Source: Clostridia bacterium (GTDB taxonomy: Bacteria > Bacillota > Clostridia > UMGS1883). Taken from it: 38,876 nucleotides of DNA. A program made the position numbers and the translations under genes. The stretch covers positions 1 through 38,876 of the forward strand of contig JAFQLL010000065.1 of NCBI GenBank assembly GCA_017414645.1, in the 5' to 3' direction. The notes under the pieces were generated by a model. The model worked only from the letters and a program-made list of their open reading frames with translations. It was not told where the DNA came from and made no database searches. Shown here in pieces: positions 34,316 through 38,876 of this stretch. Each line of letters opens with the position of its first letter. Positions within the stretch are counted from its first letter, which is position 1.

Positions 34316-35107
34316 TTATTCAGCCTCTGTTACATCTGTTGCAGATTCTGCAAGATATCTTTCGTAGTCGATCTTGTTAACTGTTTTTCTTACCTCACCC
34401 CAGAGAGTGTCGGCTGTTACATCGTCGCCAAGGTTGTATTCTGCAACGAACTCACTTACAGCCTCTTCGCTGCCAAGGTAAATCTTAAGAGGCATTGTGT
34501 CAAGTGCTTCGCCCCATGTGGATTCTGCTGTAATTTCTTCACCAAGGGAGAAGGCTTCCTTCATTTCTTCAACGCTCATACCGTACATTTCTGTCATGTA
34601 GGATACAGGAACAAGGAACTGAACAACGTCGTAATAAGTGTCGCCCTTAACATCGTCGGGAAGCTGGAGCATTCTTCTTGCCTGTTCAACGCTCATGTTA
34701 TTCATTTCGGCAACGCTTTCAAGTGTCATGCCTGAAATGTTGTAATAGCCCATGTGGTTGTAGGGGTTGTAGAAGGTTTTGTATGCTTTCATGCCGCCAA
34801 ATGCAAGAGCCGCAATAATTACGATAGCTACAATCGCCTTAAGTACACCCTTGAGAGCTTTGTTTGTTCTGCTCAGCTTTTCGTTCTCAATCTTGAGCTC
34901 TGTAACCTCGTCAATGAGAAGCATTGTATCAATATACTTTTCAGCCTCTGTGCTGTCTTCAACTTCCTGCCCTTCAGCTATTTCTTCAACAGCTTCGTCT
35001 ACTGCATCTTCAACAGCCTCAACTGCTTCTTCTAAAACCTCTTCTGCTGCTTCTACAGCTTCTTCAACGCCCTCTTCGAGCAATTCATTGTTTTTATTTT
35101 CGTCCAT
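34316..35107 (-). CDS. Acidic single-pass membrane protein with three helical repeats
   Basis: A 263-residue protein of unknown function. Residues 5-55 are a strongly acidic Ala/Glu coiled-coil-like region (EEAVEAAEEVLEEAVEAVED), 60-85 another helix, 88-106 a single membrane segment, and 126-245 three related repeats with the pattern MSVEE...L-LG-(E/D)-(E/D)-(I/V)-TA-(E/D)...WGE. Similar repeat units occur at the ends of some clostridial redox membrane proteins and look like helix-turn-helix hairpin modules, but I cannot name a family. The ATG at 35107 (8 bases after AGGAGG) is chosen over ATGs at 35113 and 35149. Confidence 0.75.
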   Translation of the reverse strand: MDENKNNELLEEGVEEAVEAAEEVLEEAVEAVEDAVDEAVEEIAEGQEVEDSTEAEKYIDTMLLIDEVTELKIENEKLSRTNKALKGVLKAIVAIVIIAALAFGGMKAYKTFYNPYNHMGYYNISGMTLESVAEMNNMSVEQARRMLQLPDDVKGDTYYDVVQFLVPVSYMTEMYGMSVEEMKEAFSLGEEITAESTWGEALDTMPLKIYLGSEEAVSEFVAEYNLGDDVTADTLWGEVRKTVNKIDYERYLAESATDVTEAE

Positions 35108-35142
35108 TTTCATTACCTCCTTAAAAACATCTTTACAATAAT

Positions 35143-35177
35143 AACACAAAAACTGACTAAAGTAAATAGTCAGTTTT
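35143..35177 (-). terminator. Terminator of the two-helix membrane protein gene
   Basis: AAAACTGACTA (35149-35159) pairs with TAGTCAGTTTT (35167-35177) and is followed by a T-rich TTGTGTT tail on the minus strand, about ten bases after the stop codon. Confidence 0.8.
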
Positions 35178-35187
35178 ATGTTTTGGC

Positions 35188-35646
35188 TTATTTATTGTTT
35201 ATAACACCCTGCGCCCATTTTATGTGGTCAATTATATCCCTTCTGTTTTTTCGTCCTGAAAATGTTGAAAAGCCTGCCAAAGCTACAAAAAACAAAATAA
35301 AAAATATCGGAAAGAGCCCGGTCCATCCCGGTTCGTCCTTAAGAATAAAAAACATTCTCACAACTATCGAAACCCACACAACGGAAAAAAGCGTTACAAG
35401 CCAATTCCACCTGAATATGCCCTTGGCAATTGTTTTACCGGGCTCAACCTCTTTAAAGTGCAGTTTCAAAATTGGTCTGAAGGAATTGCGGTAGGAAATT
35501 CCATGATGTAAGCTTACAAGGCTGCCTATCCTTCTGGCATAAATAACATCCTGTTCAAAAAGGAGTACCGGTTTTTCTGTATAACGCAATATTTCTTCTA
35601 TTGCAGTTTCCTTATCACAGTTAAATTCAAATTCATAAATTTTCAT
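35188..35646 (-). CDS. Uncharacterised two-helix membrane protein
   Basis: A 152-residue protein with a soluble N-terminal half (residues 1-78; MKIYEFEFNCDKETAIEEIL...), two membrane helices (about 80-97 and 108-128) and a basic C-terminus. No family is recognised; the layout resembles small PH-like or YcxB-like membrane proteins. The ATG at 35646 has AAAGG 7 bases upstream. Its first 11 codons and upstream bases recur as a diverged direct repeat at 37702-37740 on the other side of the plus-strand beta-helix gene. Confidence 0.75.
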   Translation of the reverse strand: MKIYEFEFNCDKETAIEEILRYTEKPVLLFEQDVIYARRIGSLVSLHHGISYRNSFRPILKLHFKEVEPGKTIAKGIFRWNWLVTLFSVVWVSIVVRMFFILKDEPGWTGLFPIFFILFFVALAGFSTFSGRKNRRDIIDHIKWAQGVINNK

Positions 35647-35656
35647 GTTGTTACCT
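35618..35656. repeat. Direct repeat copy A (39 bp)
   Basis: This copy covers the ribosome site, start codon and first codons of the gene at 35188-35646. It matches copy B (37702-37740) at 35 of 39 positions in the same orientation. Confidence 0.8.
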
Positions 35657-35715
35657 TTCTATGTTGTTCTTTCTCTGCATGTGTGTTGTTAAAAACCTGA
35701 TAAAAACATCACGTC

Positions 35716-35744
35716 TTGTCAAGCGTGCATATTCGTGCTATATT
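35716..35744 (+). promoter_or_regulatory. Promoter of the beta-helix gene
   Basis: TTGTCA (35716-35721) and TATATT (35739-35744) are 17 bases apart on the plus strand. The -35 lies in the palindrome CTTGTCAAG (35715-35723), whose other strand presents TTGACA toward the divergent gene at 35646, so this may be a shared operator or overlapping promoter pair. Confidence 0.6.
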
Positions 35745-35802
35745 TATTGTACATCAATGTGTAATTTAAATCAAGTATTTACATTGTATATGGAGGTAAA
35801 AA

Positions 35803-37647
35803 ATGAAAAGAGAAATTCACGTATCAAAGCTTGGCTCAGATACAAACAATGGTAGCTTGGAGAGCCCGTTTCTGACTATCTCCAAGGCTGCAAAAATAGC
35901 CGAAGAGACAGACACGGTAATTGTGCACGAGGGCACCTATCGTGAAAGGGTTTCGCCTGCCAACAGTGGCAGAAGTGACCTTCACAGAATTGTGTATACT
36001 GCTGCAGAGGGCGAAAGGGTTGTAATAAAGGGGTCGGAAATTATAACCGAATGGGTTCTTTTTAAAGACGACATTTACCTTGCAAGGATTGACAATTCCC
36101 TCTTCGGAGATTATAACCCCTACACACAAACTGTCAGCGGTGACTGGTGCATATTCCCTATTGACCCTATGGTTCACACAGGGCAGGTTTACTTAAACGG
36201 CAAGGCAATGAGTGAAAAAGCAGACATATCCCTTCTTACGGAAGAAATGACATGGTGCGCCTTAGTCACAGACACAACAACCGAAATTTATGCAAACTTT
36301 GGCTGTTCACCCACAGGCGAGCTTGTTGAAATAAATGTACGCCCGGGATGCTTCTATCCCGATATACCGGGCATTAACTACATAACCGTAAAGGGCTTTG
36401 AAATGGCACATGCCGCAACAGAGTGGGCACCGCCCACCGCCCGACAGACAGGCATGCTCTGGACTCGCTGGAGCAAGGGCTGGATTATTGAAAACAACAT
36501 ACTTCACGATTCACGCTGCAGCGCAATAAGCCTTGGCAAGGAAATATCAACAGGGCATAATCTGAGCACTCGCTACAGAAGAAAGCCAGGCTACAGAACT
36601 CAGCTCGAAACTGTTTTTATGGCACGCCATGAGGGCTGGGATAAGGAAAGAGTCGGCTCACATATTGTGCGTAACAACAAAATTTATGACTGTGGTCAAA
36701 ACGGTATTGTAGGCAACTTAGGCGGAGCTTTCTCGGAAATTTACGGCAACGAAATATACAATATAGGCACACGCCACGATTTTATCGGCTACGAAATTGC
36801 AGCAATTAAGCTGCACGCAGCAATCGATACTTCTATTCACCACAACTTGCTGCATAACAGCGTCCGTGGCTTGTGGCTCGACTGGCAGGCCCAAGGCGTG
36901 AGAGTAAGTGCTAATGCCTTTTTTGATAACGAGCTTGATTTCTGGGTAGAGGTAACTCATGGCCCTCACCTTATAGATAACAATATTTTCGCTTCGAAGG
37001 ATTCGCTTTTAAACCATGCTCAGGGCGGAGCATATATACATAACATTTTCTGCGGAAAAATATCCACAGCTCCGGTTCCATACAGAGCTACTCCCTATCA
37101 TCTGCCACATTCAACCGAAATAATAGGCACGTCACGTATATACGGCAATGATGACCGTTTTTATCAGAACATTTTCTGCACTACAGGTACAAATCAGTAC
37201 GATGGCTGTCCGTCGGATTTTGAAGGCTTCCAGAAAAGGGTTATAAAAAACATTGCCGAAACCACCAATATGGACATTGAAAGCTACTGCTTTGAAAAGC
37301 TTCCCTGTTATATTAACAATAACTGCTATCTGGGCGGAGCTGTGGCGTATTCGGAGGAAATTAACAAAACTGTTTCTGCTGAAAAAATGAAGGTTGAAAT
37401 TGTCCGTGAGGATGATGGCTTTTATGCCGAAATTTATTGCCCTGTTGACCCAAGGAGTGAAGCGAGTGAAATAATGTGCACGGAGAATTTGCCCATAACC
37501 TACATGACAGAACAGCTCTACGAAGCACCCGACGGCACGCTCATTGCAATTAATACTGACTATTGTAATACAGAAAGAGGCGAAAATCCTGTTTTGGGTG
37601 CATTTGAAACTCTTACAAAGGGCGACAATAGAATTAAAATCTGGTAA
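35803..37647 (+). CDS. Right-handed beta-helix carbohydrate-active protein, possibly GH141-like
   Basis: A 614-residue protein starting HVSKLGSDTNNGSLESPFLTIS (quoted in part), the DUF1565-type opening of right-handed parallel beta-helix carbohydrate enzymes. Many short beta-helix coils with Asn ladders follow (IIENNILHDS, IVRNNKIYDCGQNGI, IYGNEIYNI, IHHNLLHNS, LIDNNIF; about residues 220-400). Size and fold fit GH141 or PL-like beta-helix enzymes acting on pectin or xylan side chains; I cannot prove the family or catalytic residues. No signal peptide is present, so it is probably intracellular and acts on imported oligosaccharides. The ATG at 35803 follows GGAGG at 6-7 bases. It is one of only three plus-strand genes. 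Confidence 0.75.
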   Translation: MKREIHVSKLGSDTNNGSLESPFLTISKAAKIAEETDTVIVHEGTYRERVSPANSGRSDLHRIVYTAAEGERVVIKGSEIITEWVLFKDDIYLARIDNSLFGDYNPYTQTVSGDWCIFPIDPMVHTGQVYLNGKAMSEKADISLLTEEMTWCALVTDTTTEIYANFGCSPTGELVEINVRPGCFYPDIPGINYITVKGFEMAHAATEWAPPTARQTGMLWTRWSKGWIIENNILHDSRCSAISLGKEISTGHNLSTRYRRKPGYRTQLETVFMARHEGWDKERVGSHIVRNNKIYDCGQNGIVGNLGGAFSEIYGNEIYNIGTRHDFIGYEIAAIKLHAAIDTSIHHNLLHNSVRGLWLDWQAQGVRVSANAFFDNELDFWVEVTHGPHLIDNNIFASKDSLLNHAQGGAYIHNIFCGKISTAPVPYRATPYHLPHSTEIIGTSRIYGNDDRFYQNIFCTTGTNQYDGCPSDFEGFQKRVIKNIAETTNMDIESYCFEKLPCYINNNCYLGGAVAYSEEINKTVSAEKMKVEIVREDDGFYAEIYCPVDPRSEASEIMCTENLPITYMTEQLYEAPDGTLIAINTDYCNTERGENPVLGAFETLTKGDNRIKIW

Positions 37648-37664
37648 GAAGTAAAATTTATATC

Positions 37665-37696
37665 AAAAAAACGACTTGCTTGACAAGTCGTTTTTT
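37665..37696. terminator. Bidirectional terminator between the beta-helix gene and ygjV-type gene
   Basis: CGACTTG (37672-37678) pairs with CAAGTCG (37684-37690), extended by A7/T6 runs on both sides. It can end both the plus-strand beta-helix gene and the minus-strand YgjV gene. Confidence 0.85.
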
Positions 37697-37701
37697 AGTC
37701 G

Positions 37702-37740
37702 CAGTTAAATTCAAATTCGTAAATTTTTATTTGGTTACCT
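37702..37740. pseudogene. Direct repeat copy B: remnant start of a paralogue
   Basis: Thirty-five of 39 bases match 35618-35656. Read on the minus strand it gives IKIYEFEFNCD then TAA: the same 10 residues after the initiator as the gene at 35646, with the ATG changed to ATA. The differences inside the codons are third-position synonymous changes (Tyr TAT/TAC; flanking codons for Cys and Asp also differ synonymously), so this looks like the 5' end of a former paralogous gene. It overlaps the end of the YgjV gene and abuts the terminator. Confidence 0.6.
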
Positions 37741-38251
37741 CATTACAGTTTTTATGCCTTACAATACCTATAATTGCAGAAGCTATTGCAACGGCCTCGT
37801 AAATCATTCCGCCTATTGCCATTACAAAAGCATCGTAGGTGAAAACCATGGGTGAAGTTACAAGAATGCTCCAACGGATGCTTTGTGCTTCCTTTAAATT
37901 AAGGCAGAGGGTGTTTATTACAAGCCCTGCTACAATAAAAATGCTGTACCAGCCATTCCATGACAATATGCCTAAAATCGCCATAACAGCGGCAAAAACC
38001 CAAGGCAGAATGTTTGCCCAGATACCGAGCTTTTCTTTTTTGTAGTATGTAATGTTTCTTACTGTGCCAACTGCGTTAAGAAAAAACGCAGGCCATGCAT
38101 TTAAACAAAGATAATGCGCGCAGAACACAGCGCAGGTTGCTATCTGAAAAACAAGAAGGCTTTTTGCGTTCTTTGTCTGGTAGGACAAAAACCCTAATAT
38201 TACAGTAATTATGCCAAAAATTTGACCTAAAATAAAAATTGCAGTACTCAT
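37727..38251 (-). CDS. YgjV-family inner membrane protein
   Basis: A 174-residue polytopic protein (about six hydrophobic segments) with the YgjV pattern FGIITVILGFLSYQTKNAKSLLVFQ near the N-terminus (quoted in part) and LNAVGTVRNITYYKKEKL in the middle (about residues 63-80). The function of the family is unknown. The ATG at 38251 is chosen because GAGGTGACAAA lies directly upstream. It has its own promoter and ends inside the repeat copy B. Confidence 0.85.
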   Translation of the reverse strand: MSTAIFILGQIFGIITVILGFLSYQTKNAKSLLVFQIATCAVFCAHYLCLNAWPAFFLNAVGTVRNITYYKKEKLGIWANILPWVFAAVMAILGILSWNGWYSIFIVAGLVINTLCLNLKEAQSIRWSILVTSPMVFTYDAFVMAIGGMIYEAVAIASAIIGIVRHKNCNEVTK

Positions 38252-38268
38252 TTTGTCACCTCGGTAAT

Positions 38269-38297
38269 ATTTTAACACAAGGAAAGGAGTATTGCAA
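38269..38297 (-). promoter_or_regulatory. Promoter of the YgjV-family gene
   Basis: TTGCAA (38292-38297) and TAAAAT (38269-38274) are 17 bases apart on the minus strand, leaving a short leader before the ATG at 38251. Confidence 0.6.
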
Positions 38298-38362
38298 TAA
38301 GGTAGTCAATAGTATGTAAAAGTATAATAGTTCAAATGTCCGTTTCTTTGTTAAATAAACAC

Positions 38363-38876
38363 CTATTCAACCTTCATCATTCTGTATCCGACACCTATAT
38401 GTGTCTGAATATACTGCGGAGAGTCCGGAAGTTTTTCAATCTTTTTTCTAAGTGTTGTCATAAATACACGAAGAGAACCTATATCTGTTTCCCACGCACT
38501 GCCTCGGATTTTCTCTGCAATAAATTTATGCGTAAGCACCTTTCCTACATTTTTTGACAACACGCAAAGCAGCTTATATTCTGTGGGAGTAAGGTGCATT
38601 TCCTCCTCATCAAGGTATGCACAGCCTGCAGCATAATCAACTTTAAGCTTTCCGTTTGTAAAAATTGATTCTGATGCTGCCGCTTGGTTTTGATAGCTTA
38701 ATCTTCTTTGCGTAACTCTTAGTCTTGCAAGAAGTTCTTCAACAGAAAATGGTTTCGTCAGATAATCGTCTGCGCCACAGTCTAATGCCTCTATTTTATC
38801 TGTGTCCTCACTTCTTGCGCTAATCACGATAATCGGCATATTAGACCACGTACGGATTTTCTTAATTACTTCAATT
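38363..38876 (-). CDS. KdpE/OmpR-type response regulator, 5' end cut by window
   Basis: The frame runs off the window end; the visible part (about 170 residues) begins IEVIKKIRTWSNMPIIVISAR, i.e. after the phospho-acceptor Asp of the receiver domain. DADDY-type GADDYLTKPFSVEELLARLR (with the conserved Lys) ends the receiver, and an OmpR winged helix follows (LTPTEYKLLCVLSKNVGKVLTHKFI, quoted in part; IGSLRVFMTTLRKKIE; HIGVGYRM). The RTWS and ARLRVTQRR features are closest to KdpE, the potassium-uptake regulator, but the histidine kinase and target genes are not in view. An internal ATG at 38839 is not the real start. Confidence 0.92.
   Translation of the reverse strand, partial: IEVIKKIRTWSNMPIIVISARSEDTDKIEALDCGADDYLTKPFSVEELLARLRVTQRRLSYQNQAAASESIFTNGKLKVDYAAGCAYLDEEEMHLTPTEYKLLCVLSKNVGKVLTHKFIAEKIRGSAWETDIGSLRVFMTTLRKKIEKLPDSPQYIQTHIGVGYRMMKVE

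Noticed and set aside
35618-37740. Insertion sequence or transposon bounded by the direct repeat
   Set aside because: No transposase, no terminal inverted repeats, and the repeat is part of a gene start with synonymous differences, which fits an old gene duplication better than target-site duplication.

Overview
The window reads as chromosome of a low-GC, Gram-positive, spore-forming, plant-polysaccharide-degrading member of the Clostridia, most likely a gut or rumen Oscillospirales-type bacterium (inferred from gene content; no rRNA is present). Evidence: a CIRCE/HrcA class I heat-shock operon, the sporulation pair spmA/spmB, S-layer-homology (SLH) surface proteins, lipobox and Gram-positive signal peptides, strong AGGAGG ribosome sites, near-consensus sigma-A promoters, GatCAB amidotransferase and secreted pectin/arabinan hydrolases. 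Almost all genes lie on the minus strand; only spmAB and one beta-helix gene lie on plus.

Layout. 1-1210: two-gene unit (Cys-rich conserved protein, uridine-kinase-like protein) from a perfect TTGACA-17-TATAAT promoter. 1213-8343: apparent seven-gene operon (lipoprotein, SLH protein with cohesin-like domain, NfeD, SPFH/stomatin, YfhO, GT2, GtrA) bounded by a clear promoter and a clear terminator; its last three genes match the three-component lipid-linked glycosylation systems known for teichoic acid decoration. 8396-11213: large SLH protein. 11272-17756: rsmE, prmA, dnaJ, dnaK, grpE and hrcA read in the order hrcA to rsmE from a CIRCE-controlled promoter. 17785-19163: pnuC and an ElaA-like acetyltransferase behind a long structured leader ending in an intrinsic terminator. 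19138-20500: MGMT, CDP-alcohol phosphatidyltransferase and a small zinc-ribbon membrane protein. 20532-23915: giant secreted GH105 protein. 23992-28026: gatC-gatA-gatB-phosphatase-Lrp operon. 28031-29203: alanine racemase interrupted by an in-frame stop 22 codons before its expected end. 29226-29590: AbrB-type regulator. 29660-30763: spmA-spmB. 30767-34276: UDP-galactopyranose mutase and secreted GH43 arabinanase. 34280-38297: two uncharacterised membrane proteins, a plus-strand beta-helix carbohydrate enzyme and a YgjV-family protein, the beta-helix gene being flanked by a 39-bp direct repeat. 38363-end: partial KdpE/OmpR-type response regulator.

Four things deserve attention: the seven-gene surface/membrane-scaffold/glycosylation operon, the unassigned riboswitch-like leader of pnuC, the broken alr, and the direct repeat carrying a paralogous gene start. 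There is no gene-free stretch over 300 bases, and I see no CRISPR array, tRNA, rRNA, prophage or transposase.
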